Source: Longimicrobiales bacterium (GTDB lineage: Bacteria; Gemmatimonadota; Gemmatimonadetes; Longimicrobiales; Gaopeijiaceae). From it: a stretch of DNA of 64,000 nucleotides. The number at the start of each line of letters is the position of its first letter. The first letter of the stretch is position 1. The translations under genes were made by a program, and so were the position numbers. Location: assembly GCA_029245345.1 (NCBI GenBank), contig JAQWPM010000021.1, positions 558,001-622,000 of the forward strand. Reading direction: 5' to 3'. Below the pieces are notes generated by a model. It saw only the letters and a program-made list of their open reading frames with translations, made no database searches and had not been told where the DNA came from. Below are positions 38,712-47,133 of this stretch, in pieces.

Positions 38712-39935
38712 TTAGCGTCCCGGTGGCTTTACTTCCCCGACGACGGGCTCCAGCCGAACGATGGACATGGGCTGGCTCTCTCGGTTCTCAAGAGCCAGGT
38801 AGATGAATCCGTCCGGTCCTTGGCGCACGTCGCGGACTCGGCCGAACTGTTGGTGAAGGAGCATTTCCTCACTCACAACGTCGTCGTCCGCGAATGTGAT
38901 CCGAACGAGGCGCTCCCCAATCATTCCCGCTAGAAACGCGTTTCCTTGCCACCATGGGAACGCGTCACCTGAGTAGATCATCAGGCCGGATACCCCTATC
39001 GACGGGGTCCACAGGTAAAGCGGGTCCTCCATCGAGTCGAGGTGAGTGTCGCGTGTGATGACCGTGCCATCGTAGTTGACCCCGTGCGTGACGACGGGCC
39101 AGCCGTAGTTCCGGCCAGGTAGGATTCGGTTGAGCTCGTCTCCGCCCCGGGGCCCATGCTCGTTCGACCAGATCGCGCCGGTGCGCGGATCGGTCGCGAG
39201 GCCCTGAATATTGCGGTGCCCGTAGCTCCAAACCTCGGGACGTGCGGAGGGGTGTCCTATGAACGGGTTGTCGTCAGGCACCCGGCCGTCGTCATGCAGG
39301 CGAACAAGGGTGCCACCGTGGTTCGAGGGATCCTGAGAGGGGTGACTCGTGAGCAAATTGGGGTCGGCCTGACGGTCTCCTACGGCAAGATACAGGTAGC
39401 CTTCCGTGTCGAACGTCAGTCGACCGGAGAAGTGGTTGTTGTTCCCATGCCAGGCGTCAGCGACGAAGATTTCCTGGACGTCAACGACGCGATTCCCGTC
39501 GAGCCGGCCCCGCACAATGGCGGTGGCACCTTCGGACCCATCGGCGTTCGGCTTGCCATAGCTCAGGTAAAGCAAGCGATTTTGGGCAAAGTCCGGGTGC
39601 GGGAGGATGTCCATGAACCCTCCTTGCCCTCGCGGCCGGTACACGGCTGGAAAGCCCTCGATTGGGTCCGGATCGAGCACACCATCACGAAGGATACGCA
39701 GTCGGCCCGGTCGCTCTACGACCAGCATTTCTCCTGTGGGCAGCCAGGCCATCGACCACGGGAACTCGAGATCCTCGGTCACAACAACAACCCGAAAATC
39801 GTGTCGCGCGGAGTGATACACATCCGTTGAATCGGGCGCCTGGCTGGGGATCTGTGCGACAGCAGGAGGCGCGGCAGCAACGGGCACAACGAGTGCGGCA
39901 AACGCAACGATCAGGGTACGGGCGTGCAGAATCAT
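38712..39935 (-). CDS. Exported PQQ-dependent aldose-type sugar dehydrogenase
   Basis: ATG 39935 overlaps the stop of the hydantoinase-like gene (ATGA) and gives a signal peptide (MILHARTLIVAFAALVVPVAAA to AVAQ). This is preferred over a longer Arg-rich extension. The 407-residue product is a six-bladed propeller of the soluble glucose dehydrogenase/YliI class. It has LEFPWSMAWLPTGEML, the catalytic-base His in NNNHFSGRL (about residue 146), YLYLAVGDRQ, NEHGPRGGDELN and GRNYGWP. These enzymes oxidise aldoses to lactones with PQQ and Ca2+. No PQQ synthesis gene is in the window, so the cofactor must come from elsewhere. A lipoprotein paralogue lies at 51058-52305. Confidence 0.92.
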   Translation of the reverse strand: MILHARTLIVAFAALVVPVAAAPPAVAQIPSQAPDSTDVYHSARHDFRVVVVTEDLEFPWSMAWLPTGEMLVVERPGRLRILRDGVLDPDPIEGFPAVYRPRGQGGFMDILPHPDFAQNRLLYLSYGKPNADGSEGATAIVRGRLDGNRVVDVQEIFVADAWHGNNNHFSGRLTFDTEGYLYLAVGDRQADPNLLTSHPSQDPSNHGGTLVRLHDDGRVPDDNPFIGHPSARPEVWSYGHRNIQGLATDPRTGAIWSNEHGPRGGDELNRILPGRNYGWPVVTHGVNYDGTVITRDTHLDSMEDPLYLWTPSIGVSGLMIYSGDAFPWWQGNAFLAGMIGERLVRITFADDDVVSEEMLLHQQFGRVRDVRQGPDGFIYLALENRESQPMSIVRLEPVVGEVKPPGR

Positions 39936-41428
39936 GGGGTACCCGTAGGTGCCGGGGAACGAAAGGCAGGTCGACCGCTGCCGGGTTGGGCGGTGACGCG
40001 GCCATCTTCGTAGACCACTTCGCCGCGACGGATTGTCATCACTGGCCACCCCGTTAGGGCCCAGCCCTGGAACGGCGTGTAGTCAGAGTTGGACGGATCG
40101 TCCCCAGCGTCCACCACGTGGGTAAGCTCGGGATCGAGGATCATGATGTCGCCGAAAGCCCCTTCGCGGATCACGCCGCGATCGGGGTACAGGCCGAACG
40201 CACGTGCGGCGGCGGTCGAAGTGACTTCGACATAGCGCTCTGCCGTCAGGCGCCCTTTGCCCACCCCCTCAGAGTAGAGGACCGGCCGTACGAAGCGCAG
40301 ATCGCTTACGCCGGGGCGCAGCCGCCCGACATTCAGCTCGGGATCCAGCTTCTGCTCACGCGTCCAGGGCGCGTGATCCGTGGCCACCATGTTGATGCGT
40401 CCGTCCCTGAGCCCCTGCCACATCGCCTCAACATCTACTGCAGACCGCAGCGGCGGCTGACCGATGAACAGAGGTCCGTCCGGCCCACGGAGCCACTCGT
40501 CTGTGAAATACAGGTAGAGAGGGCGCGTCTCGATGCTGATGGGCAGCGGGCCAAAGCCCGGGTTGCGTGCGGCGTCCAACGACCGAGCAGAGGAGAGGTG
40601 CACGAAGTGCATCGGCGCGCCCGTCAGCGCGCACAGGGCCACGGCGTCTTGGGTCGCGGCGATCTCGGCCAGTTCAGGCCGACTTTCCGCGTAGTAGTCG
40701 AGCGACGTGCGCCCCTCAGATCGCAAGCGGTCGAGGGTCGCGCTCAAGATTACGCCGTCCTCGCAATGCATGAGGGTCACCACGCCCGCGTCACGTGCGG
40801 CGTTGAGTACATCGATCACCGCGCGGCGCTGTTCTCCGAAGTCAACTCGCGTCAGGAAGATCTTGTGACTGGGCTGGCCTCGGGCAGCCAGTTCCGGCAT
40901 GAGCGCAGCAAATTCAGGCGTTGGGGGCCAACTCGCTGCGTGAAAAAAGACGTCGCCAACCGCAAGCTTCGGAACTTCGGCCAACCATCGGTCCATCGCT
41001 TGGACGACGTTCTCGCCGTCTTGGGCGTACGCAAATGTGCCGACGGTTGTGATCCCGCCCGCGAGGGCGGCCGACGTCCCGGTCGTGAGATCGTCGACAA
41101 AGCTGCCCTGCAGGTGCGCATGCGGGTCAATCCCGCCAGGCATCACGAGGTGGCCACGGGCTTCGACCACTCGCGCGTCAGGGCCCGCGGCTAGATCCAG
41201 CCCAATCTCGGTGATCCGCTCGCCGACAATGCGGACATCGGCGAACCGGCTGCCGTCGGCGTTGACGACCTTACCGCCCCGCACAAGCACTTCTGGCGCT
41301 TGTTGTCCAACCCGTCCGAGCGCGCCCGACAAAAGCGGACCCGGGGTCGCCGCTAGGATCGATGTCGCTCCGGTGCCCAAGCCCGCCGCGGCCGCCACCC
41401 CGGCACGGATCGCGTCACGGCGATTCAT
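39932..41428 (-). CDS. Exported dihydroorotase/hydantoinase-family amidohydrolase
   Basis: ATG 41428, with AGGA upstream, begins with a Tat-like signal (NRRDAIRAGVAAAAG). The 498-residue product keeps all expected cyclic amidohydrolase residues: His-x-His in IDPHAHLQG, a Lys in SHKIFLTR suited to carboxylation, His in LMHCEDG and VHLSSAR, and Asp in ATDHAPW. This combination fits hydantoinases, dihydropyrimidinases and dihydroorotase-like enzymes, which open cyclic ureides or imides. Tat export argues against pyrimidine biosynthesis. It overlaps the sorbosone dehydrogenase-like gene by 14 nt upstream and the PQQ dehydrogenase gene by 4 nt downstream, so the three form one operon. Confidence 0.88.
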   Translation of the reverse strand: MNRRDAIRAGVAAAAGLGTGATSILAATPGPLLSGALGRVGQQAPEVLVRGGKVVNADGSRFADVRIVGERITEIGLDLAAGPDARVVEARGHLVMPGGIDPHAHLQGSFVDDLTTGTSAALAGGITTVGTFAYAQDGENVVQAMDRWLAEVPKLAVGDVFFHAASWPPTPEFAALMPELAARGQPSHKIFLTRVDFGEQRRAVIDVLNAARDAGVVTLMHCEDGVILSATLDRLRSEGRTSLDYYAESRPELAEIAATQDAVALCALTGAPMHFVHLSSARSLDAARNPGFGPLPISIETRPLYLYFTDEWLRGPDGPLFIGQPPLRSAVDVEAMWQGLRDGRINMVATDHAPWTREQKLDPELNVGRLRPGVSDLRFVRPVLYSEGVGKGRLTAERYVEVTSTAAARAFGLYPDRGVIREGAFGDIMILDPELTHVVDAGDDPSNSDYTPFQGWALTGWPVMTIRRGEVVYEDGRVTAQPGSGRPAFRSPAPTGTP

Positions 41429-42656
41429 GAGTGTCCTGGCGTGTGCCGTTGAACGAGATGCGGAAGATGCGTTTGCCCGCGTCATCCGAGACGAGCAATG
41501 AGCCGTCTGTGGCCTGGAGCACGTCCACTGGACGACCCCATACCTCCTTCACATCGTCATCCCGTACGATGAATCCGGTCAGGAAGTCCCGCGGAGGCCC
41601 GGATGGCTTTCCGTCCACGAAGGGGATCTCAACGAGCGAATAGCCAACCAAGTCAAGGCGATTGATCGACCCGTGCAGCGCAACGAACGCGCTGTTTCGG
41701 TACGCCTCGGGAAACTGGTCCCCGGTGTAGAAAATCATCCCCATGGGGGCGGCGTGGGCGGCGAGGAGCACGTCGGGGGTGATGGTCTTCTCGACCAAAT
41801 CGGGGCGCGCTCCGTTCAGGATGGGCTCGGGGTTGGGACCGATGTAGGCGTACGGCCAGCCGTAGAACCCGCCGTCCACCACCGACGTCACGTAGTCCGG
41901 GGCGAGCTCGTCACCCAGGTGGTCGCGCTCATGGACCGCGGTCCACAGCGTGTGTGTTCCTGGGTAGAACACCAGGGGCACGGCGTTGCGGAGCCCTCCC
42001 GCAAAGACGCGGTGCCCTGACCCATCCGGCTCGTACTCGCTGATCGCGGCCCGACGAGGATCGTTCCCAGGCATGGCGTTCGTCGCAGAGCCAACGGAGA
42101 CGTACATCTTCTCGTCGTCCGGGCCGAATGTCAGGTTGCGGGTCCAATGGTTGAATCCGCGTGTGCGGCTGACGTCGATACCCAGCCGCTCGGCCGTGTC
42201 GACATCGAGCGCGTCGCTGCTGACGGGAAGGTCGACAATGTGTTCCGCAGCGCCACTCGCCTGAAGCTGTCCAGGCACGTATGCGAAACGCACCACAGCA
42301 TCGTTGTTTCCGACGTATAAGAACCCGCCACGGAATGCCAACCCAAACGGTCGCTCAAGACCGGTGGCAAAAGTCTCCCGCATTTCTGCCACGCCGTCGC
42401 CGTCAGCATCGCGAAGCAGCACAACCTCACCGGCGCGACTCTCGGCCACGAACACATCGCCGTTGGGAGCGAGCGCCATGTGCCGCGGATTGATCAGCCC
42501 GTCTGCGAACACGTTGACCGAAAATCCGGCGGGGACCGAAAGGCGGGCGTCCGCGGGCTGCTCCACGACTGTGGGTATGGCCCGGTTCCACGGAGTTTCG
42601 AAGGGTTCCGCGAGTTGCTGGACCGACAGGAGCAACATCATTGCGATGGCAGACAT
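41415..42656 (-). CDS. PQQ-dependent sugar dehydrogenase, L-sorbosone dehydrogenase-like
   Basis: ATG 42656 (GGAG upstream) gives 413 residues with a short hydrophobic leader (MSAIAMMLLLSVQQLA). The alternative start at 42692 adds 12 residues. The propeller has VPAGFSVNVFADGLINPRHMALAPNGDVFVAE-type first blades (seen as short matching stretches), the His in FNHWTRNLTF, SVGSATN and VDGGFYGWPYAYIG, typical of sorbosone or glucose dehydrogenase homologues using PQQ. It should oxidise a sugar or aldehyde in the periplasm. It is the first gene of the three-gene operon within the 8.3-kb block. It is more distant from the two aldose-type PQQ enzymes in the window than they are from each other. Confidence 0.86.
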   Translation of the reverse strand: MSAIAMMLLLSVQQLAEPFETPWNRAIPTVVEQPADARLSVPAGFSVNVFADGLINPRHMALAPNGDVFVAESRAGEVVLLRDADGDGVAEMRETFATGLERPFGLAFRGGFLYVGNNDAVVRFAYVPGQLQASGAAEHIVDLPVSSDALDVDTAERLGIDVSRTRGFNHWTRNLTFGPDDEKMYVSVGSATNAMPGNDPRRAAISEYEPDGSGHRVFAGGLRNAVPLVFYPGTHTLWTAVHERDHLGDELAPDYVTSVVDGGFYGWPYAYIGPNPEPILNGARPDLVEKTITPDVLLAAHAAPMGMIFYTGDQFPEAYRNSAFVALHGSINRLDLVGYSLVEIPFVDGKPSGPPRDFLTGFIVRDDDVKEVWGRPVDVLQATDGSLLVSDDAGKRIFRISFNGTRQDTHESP

Positions 42657-42971
42657 TAGCGATGACTCCGAGACAGCGCGGACTTTGTGCACAGGTACAA
42701 ATCGGGCAAAGGCGACCTGACCACGTGCGTCACCGAATGCTCTAAGGAAGAGCTACACTGCCCTGAGCCGGGCTCGCGCCGCAAGGGCAGCCACTCTCGA
42801 GCGGGTGGAGTGATTCCGCTTCTCCGCGCTCACCTTTAGCAGCCACCGTTCTGTCAAGCCAACTGAAGATGTCACGCGTGCCCTCGGGCTTGCTGGTCGC
42901 ACGTGTTGGCCTTCATCATTCTCTCCCCGACCGCCTCGGTCCGGGTCGTCATCGCTGTCTTGGAGCTATCT

Positions 42972-44678
42972 ATGACACGCATCGCCCATCTCGCCCTCAT
43001 GTGGGTTTCCCTGGGGTCCATCGCCGCGTGTGCGGTAGAGCCCGCGCCGCCGTCTGACTTCACGGTCACGGAATCCTCCATTCCGGAGCTTCAGGGATTG
43101 ATGGCGTCGGGAGCGTTGACCTCGCGTGAGTTGGTGGTGCACTACCTCACCCGGATCGCTGTGTACGAGGACAGGCTGAACGCTGCCGTGTTCGTGAACC
43201 CGAACGCAATCGCGGAGGCCGAGGCATTGGATGCCGAGCGGGCCGCGGGTAGGGTGCGGGGGCCACTCCACGGAATTCCCGTTGCCCTTAAGGACAACAT
43301 CCAGACTACCCACCTCCCCACAACAGGAGGTGCGCTGGCGTTTGCGGACTATGTGCCGCCCTTTGAAGCCACCGTCACCCGCAATTTGCGCGACGCCGGC
43401 GCCATCATCATCGCAAAGGCCGGCCTGACCGAATTCGCCAACTTCATGGCGGGTTCGCCCAACCAAATGCCCGGCAACTACAACGCACTCACAGGCTTCG
43501 GCTTCAACCCCTACGACCCAAGGCGGGATCCACGACCGGGTCGCTTCGACGGTCGTCCGGTGCTGAATACGGGCGGATCGAGTTCGGGAATCGGGACCGC
43601 AGCGAGTTTTTGGCAGGGCAACGTCGGCACGGACACTGGCGGATCAATCATCAGCCCCGCAAACGCCACCATGCTGGTTGGCATTCGGCCCACATTGGGT
43701 CGACTCAGCCGGTGGGGAATCGCGCCGGTTACGCTCGACCACGACATGGCGGGGCCCATGACGCGCTCCGTGGCCGATGCGGCCGTGATGCTGGGCGCAC
43801 TGGAGAGTGCTGAAGCAGATCCCAACGATCCGGCCACCGGTGTGTGCGCACCTCCGCCCGGTCGCGACTACACTCCGCACCTTGTTGCGGACGGACTGCT
43901 CGGCGCCCGCATCGGTGTTCCGCGCGCGTATTACTACGATGCGATCACTGTAGCCGGTCGGTCGATGGGCGGCCTGAATGCGGATGGCGCCGCACTCATG
44001 GCTCAGGCCATCGCTGCGTTGGAGGCTGCGGGTGCCGTCATTGTTGATCCCGCTGACGTGCCCAGCTTCGTCGATCCCGATCCTCAGAACAACTTTGCCG
44101 TCTGGGATATTTGCGTTGGAGGCGAGCAGGCCAAAGGGGCGGATCAGGAGTGTACCATCAACTTTAAGTACGGGATGAAGCGTGACTTCAACGACTGGCT
44201 GGAGGGCCTAGGGGATTCCGCGCCGGTGAAAACGCTCACGGAACTGCGCGAGTGGAATCTGGCCCACCGCGAGGCCGGCTCGATGAAGTACGAGCAGTCG
44301 CGCTTCGACATCTCGGACGAGATGGACCTAGAAGGTGATCGCGCCCGCAACGAGGTCGATATGGCCAAGGATGTGCTCCTCAGTCGCACCCGCGGAATCG
44401 ATGCCGTTCTTGAAGAGCACAACCTCGATGCGATCCTCACACCCTCCAGCATGGGCGCCGGACTCGCCGCTCGGGCCGGAACTCCGATCATTGTGGTGCC
44501 GTTCGGGTTTGTGTCGAGAGCGGGCGATTCGTCGTTTCCCGAAGGATTCGACCCTAACCCAGCACCCTTCGGCGTGGGCTTCAACGGCGCGGCTTGTAGC
44601 GAGCCCCGCCTGATCGAGCTCGCCTATGCGTTCGAACAAGCCACACGAGGGAGGGTGCCACCACCGTTGTTTCCGTGA
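42972..44678 (+). CDS. Lipoprotein amidase (amidase signature family)
   Basis: ATG 42972 follows TTGGAGC and gives a lipoprotein signal (lipobox IAAC, Cys20). The 568-residue enzyme has the amidase-signature catalytic triad: Lys in ALKDNIQTT (about residue 114), the first Ser in TGGSSSGIG (about 204) and the second Ser in TDTGGSIISP (about 229). These enzymes hydrolyse amides to acid and ammonia. The anchored form suggests action at the cell surface on exogenous amides. It closes the 8.3-kb block on the right and is followed only by gene fragments. A 38-codon frame at 44681-44797 after the stop was not accepted as a gene. Confidence 0.92.
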   Translation: MTRIAHLALMWVSLGSIAACAVEPAPPSDFTVTESSIPELQGLMASGALTSRELVVHYLTRIAVYEDRLNAAVFVNPNAIAEAEALDAERAAGRVRGPLHGIPVALKDNIQTTHLPTTGGALAFADYVPPFEATVTRNLRDAGAIIIAKAGLTEFANFMAGSPNQMPGNYNALTGFGFNPYDPRRDPRPGRFDGRPVLNTGGSSSGIGTAASFWQGNVGTDTGGSIISPANATMLVGIRPTLGRLSRWGIAPVTLDHDMAGPMTRSVADAAVMLGALESAEADPNDPATGVCAPPPGRDYTPHLVADGLLGARIGVPRAYYYDAITVAGRSMGGLNADGAALMAQAIAALEAAGAVIVDPADVPSFVDPDPQNNFAVWDICVGGEQAKGADQECTINFKYGMKRDFNDWLEGLGDSAPVKTLTELREWNLAHREAGSMKYEQSRFDISDEMDLEGDRARNEVDMAKDVLLSRTRGIDAVLEEHNLDAILTPSSMGAGLAARAGTPIIVVPFGFVSRAGDSSFPEGFDPNPAPFGVGFNGAACSEPRLIELAYAFEQATRGRVPPPLFP

Positions 44679-44820
44679 CTATGGCGAGTCAATCGGCCCA
44701 AGGGCACAGGTGGCGTTGGTACTGGGCCGTCTACGACATCATGGGGTCGTTTCTACCTAGGGATTCCAACGATATTCCGATGACTAGGATGCGATGAGCC
44801 CCCACCCCCAGGGACGATTC

Positions 44821-44967
44821 ATGCGACGATTGTCCGTTGTGATTGCCTGTTTTGCCTTCGCGCTTCCGCTTTCCTCGGCTCTGGAAGCACAGGACATGCC
44901 GCCCGCCTCGATCGAGATTCCGCCGCCAGGTGAGATCCAGGAGTTGGTTGTCCGTGACGGATCGCGG
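44821..44967 (+). pseudogene. 5' fragment of an exported protein gene
   Basis: ATG 44821 has AGGGA upstream and encodes a clear signal peptide ([24 protein letters not shown]) followed by about 25 residues ([21 protein letters not shown]). From 44968 the DNA is antisense M19 dipeptidase sequence and the frame ends at 45042. The gene is therefore cut at the right edge of the block. I cannot name the original protein. Confidence 0.65.
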
Positions 44968-45111
44968 TCGTCGGTGCCGGAATCGGCCCAGTCAGTGTTC
45001 GAGAAGTGGGTCAGTCCCATATACCGGACGCCGGCCCGGTAAAACGCGCGCAGAGCCCCAAGCGAGTTCTCAATCACATGCCCACCCTCGATCCCTAAAA
45101 GGGAGGCGATC
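44968..45111 (-). pseudogene. Internal fragment of an M19 dipeptidase gene
   Basis: This segment aligns without gaps to 47717-47860 inside the intact M19 gene; about 19 of 144 bases differ by hand count. The minus-strand frame reads [16 protein letters not shown] through [15 protein letters not shown] to SGTDD, almost identical in protein. Homology ends at both sides. The last 9 bases, GAGGCGATC, are shared with the start of the S9-tail repeat, marking a recombination junction. Confidence 0.85.
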
Positions 45112-45310
45112 AAGGGGGAGGTGAATCGATTCCGGCGGGAGTCAGCACGGAGCCTTAAGCCCCCTCCACCACGATCTCGTCCACGAAGATCCAACCGGTA
45201 TCGCCCGCACCGACATGCCAATCGGGCAGGATGGCCCGGTTGGCGGCCACCACCCGTATGTACCGCACGGGTCCGCCGCCGACGTCGACGGACAGAAGCC
45301 GCGCCTCCAC
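45103..45310. repeat. Right copy of the 208-bp direct repeat
   Basis: This copy holds the S9 peptidase tail (GEVNRFRR, with the stop codon changed from TAG to GAG) followed on the other strand by the 3' end of the intact sulfatase. It is joined on its left to the M19 fragment through the 9-bp overlap GAGGCGATC. Confidence 0.9.
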
Positions 45311-47116
45311 CGTCGTGTCCGGCTCCGGCGTCACGGTGAGCGTGGGGAGTGACCGCCAGTCTTCGCCGTCTGCCGAAACGCTCACGGAGAGGCTTCTGGG
45401 CAGCAGAATCCACGCGGACTGAACCTGCAGGCAGTCCACACCCACCCGCGAAACGGAGCGCGCTTCTCCCAGATCGAGCGCGACGGCGAGATCGACACCG
45501 TCGAAGGCGAGCCAGCGTCCGTCACGGAAGTCGCCGGAGCCTGCCCGGCCGTCCACCAAGGCCCCTGAGCCCGCGCCTGCATAGCGCGGGTCCGAGTCCG
45601 TCGCGCTCATCACCGTCGCCCCGACACCCAGATGCTCGATAGTGTCCGGCCTGCCGAGAGAGCGCCTGCCCGGGGGGCGAACCTCGGTCCCGGTTTGCTG
45701 CGTGAGCCGATCGCCCAAGGCCGCGCGGGCCCGCTCGCCCATCGCGTCGAGGCGAGCTACAACGTCCGGATGCTCACCCGAAACGTCGACCGACTCGCCG
45801 ATGTCGGCGTCGAGGTCGTAGAGCGCGGCCGGCACAGTCGGGAAGGCATACGGGCCGGGGTGTCCGTCCATCCCTGGCTCCACGCCCGAGTAGGATCGCG
45901 TCCGGTGTTCGAAGACACGCTTGAAGCGGCCTTCGCGTACAGCCCGGAGCTCGCCCGTATAGAAGAACCAGAACTCGGTGCGCGGGTGTGCCGACGGATC
46001 GCCCTTCAGTAGCGGTAGGATGTCCACGCCGTCGATCGGATGCTCGGGGAGCGCAGCGCCAGTGATGGCCGCCACCGTCGGCAGGACGTCGATTGTCGAG
46101 GCCATCTTCGTACAAACCGAGTCAGGCGCGATGTAGCCGGGCCAACGCATGATGGCCGGCACGCGCGGTCCGCCTTCTAACGCCGTGCCCTTGCCTTCCC
46201 GCAGCGGCCCCACGGATCCCGCGTGGTTCCCGTAGTTGAGCCACGGGCCATTGTCGCTCGTGTAGATCACGAGGGTATCCTCGGCGACGCCGTTCCGGTC
46301 GAGCGCCTCCAGCACCTGACCCACAGACCAGTCGATCTCCTGGATCACGTCCCCGTACATGCCCTGCTCACTCGTGCCTCGGAACTTGTCCGACACACCG
46401 AGCGGCACGTGGGGCATCGAATGGGCGAGGTAGAGGAAGAACGGGCCATCGGAAGCGCGGTCGATGAAGCTCACGGCACGTTCCGTGTAGCGCGTCGTCA
46501 GTTGGTCCTGGTCCGCGAGTTCGTCGATAGTCTCCACAACCTCGGATCCGTCGATGAGGGGCAGCGGTGGATACTGGCTCTTGTTGCCCTCCCCCACGGG
46601 CACACCGTCGTAGTCGACCGGCCACATGTCGTTTGAGTACGGAAGGCCGAGGTACTCGTCAAAGCCTTGGCGCAGCGGCAGAAACTCGGGTCCGTGCCCT
46701 AAGTGCCACTTCCCGACCGCCGCGGTGGCGTAGCCAAGCGGCTTGAGGAGCTCCGCAAGGGTCACCTCGTCTTCGTGCAGCCCCACTTGGGACCCTGGGC
46801 TCAACGCCCCAAAAATCGACACCCGCGGCGCGTAGCATCCGGTCAGGAGCGACGCCCGCGACGCCGAACACACACCCTCCGACGCGTAGAAGTCCGTGAA
46901 GCGCATGCCTTCGGAGGCTAGGCGGTCCACATGCGGCGTTTGGAAGCCTTCAGCGCCGTACACCCCGAGGTCCGCGTAGCCCTGATCGTCTGTGAAGATC
47001 AGCACGATGTTCGTCGGACGCCTGCCGGGGGCGCACGCGGTGATCCAGCCGGGTACGGTCAGCGCGAGGCCGGCGGCTCCGGTGTTTCTCAGGAACTCTC
47101 TGCGGGTGGGTGTCAC
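45155..47116 (-). CDS. Tat-exported sulfatase with discoidin-like C-terminal domain
   Basis: This 653-residue type I sulfatase starts with a Tat motif ([10 protein letters not shown]) and a lipobox-like ITAC (Cys28), so it may be a Tat-exported lipoprotein. Catalytic features are DDQG (Asp43-44), the formylglycine site Cys83 in [11 protein letters not shown] (a C-x-A-S-R variant of the usual C-x-P-S-R), GKWHLGHG and [13 protein letters not shown]. From about residue 510 a discoidin/F5-8-type domain follows ([34 protein letters not shown]), probably binding the glycan substrate. It starts 17 nt after the M19 dipeptidase stop, so the two are likely co-transcribed. Its last 50 codons are duplicated at 36510-36665. 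Confidence 0.92.
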   Translation of the reverse strand: MTPTRREFLRNTGAAGLALTVPGWITACAPGRRPTNIVLIFTDDQGYADLGVYGAEGFQTPHVDRLASEGMRFTDFYASEGVCSASRASLLTGCYAPRVSIFGALSPGSQVGLHEDEVTLAELLKPLGYATAAVGKWHLGHGPEFLPLRQGFDEYLGLPYSNDMWPVDYDGVPVGEGNKSQYPPLPLIDGSEVVETIDELADQDQLTTRYTERAVSFIDRASDGPFFLYLAHSMPHVPLGVSDKFRGTSEQGMYGDVIQEIDWSVGQVLEALDRNGVAEDTLVIYTSDNGPWLNYGNHAGSVGPLREGKGTALEGGPRVPAIMRWPGYIAPDSVCTKMASTIDVLPTVAAITGAALPEHPIDGVDILPLLKGDPSAHPRTEFWFFYTGELRAVREGRFKRVFEHRTRSYSGVEPGMDGHPGPYAFPTVPAALYDLDADIGESVDVSGEHPDVVARLDAMGERARAALGDRLTQQTGTEVRPPGRRSLGRPDTIEHLGVGATVMSATDSDPRYAGAGSGALVDGRAGSGDFRDGRWLAFDGVDLAVALDLGEARSVSRVGVDCLQVQSAWILLPRSLSVSVSADGEDWRSLPTLTVTPEPDTTVEARLLSVDVGGGPVRYIRVVAANRAILPDWHVGAGDTGWIFVDEIVVEGA

Positions 47117-47133
47117 GGCGGGCTCCGGAGGGG

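Noticed and set aside
44681-44797. 38-codon frame after the amidase gene
   Set aside because: It has no ribosome site and unremarkable composition, and lies in the debris region at the block edge; it may be another gene scrap.
36666-44967. Transposon or integrase-borne island
   Set aside because: No transposase, integrase, tRNA or terminal inverted repeats were found. The flanking repeats are coding-gene duplicates, not element ends.
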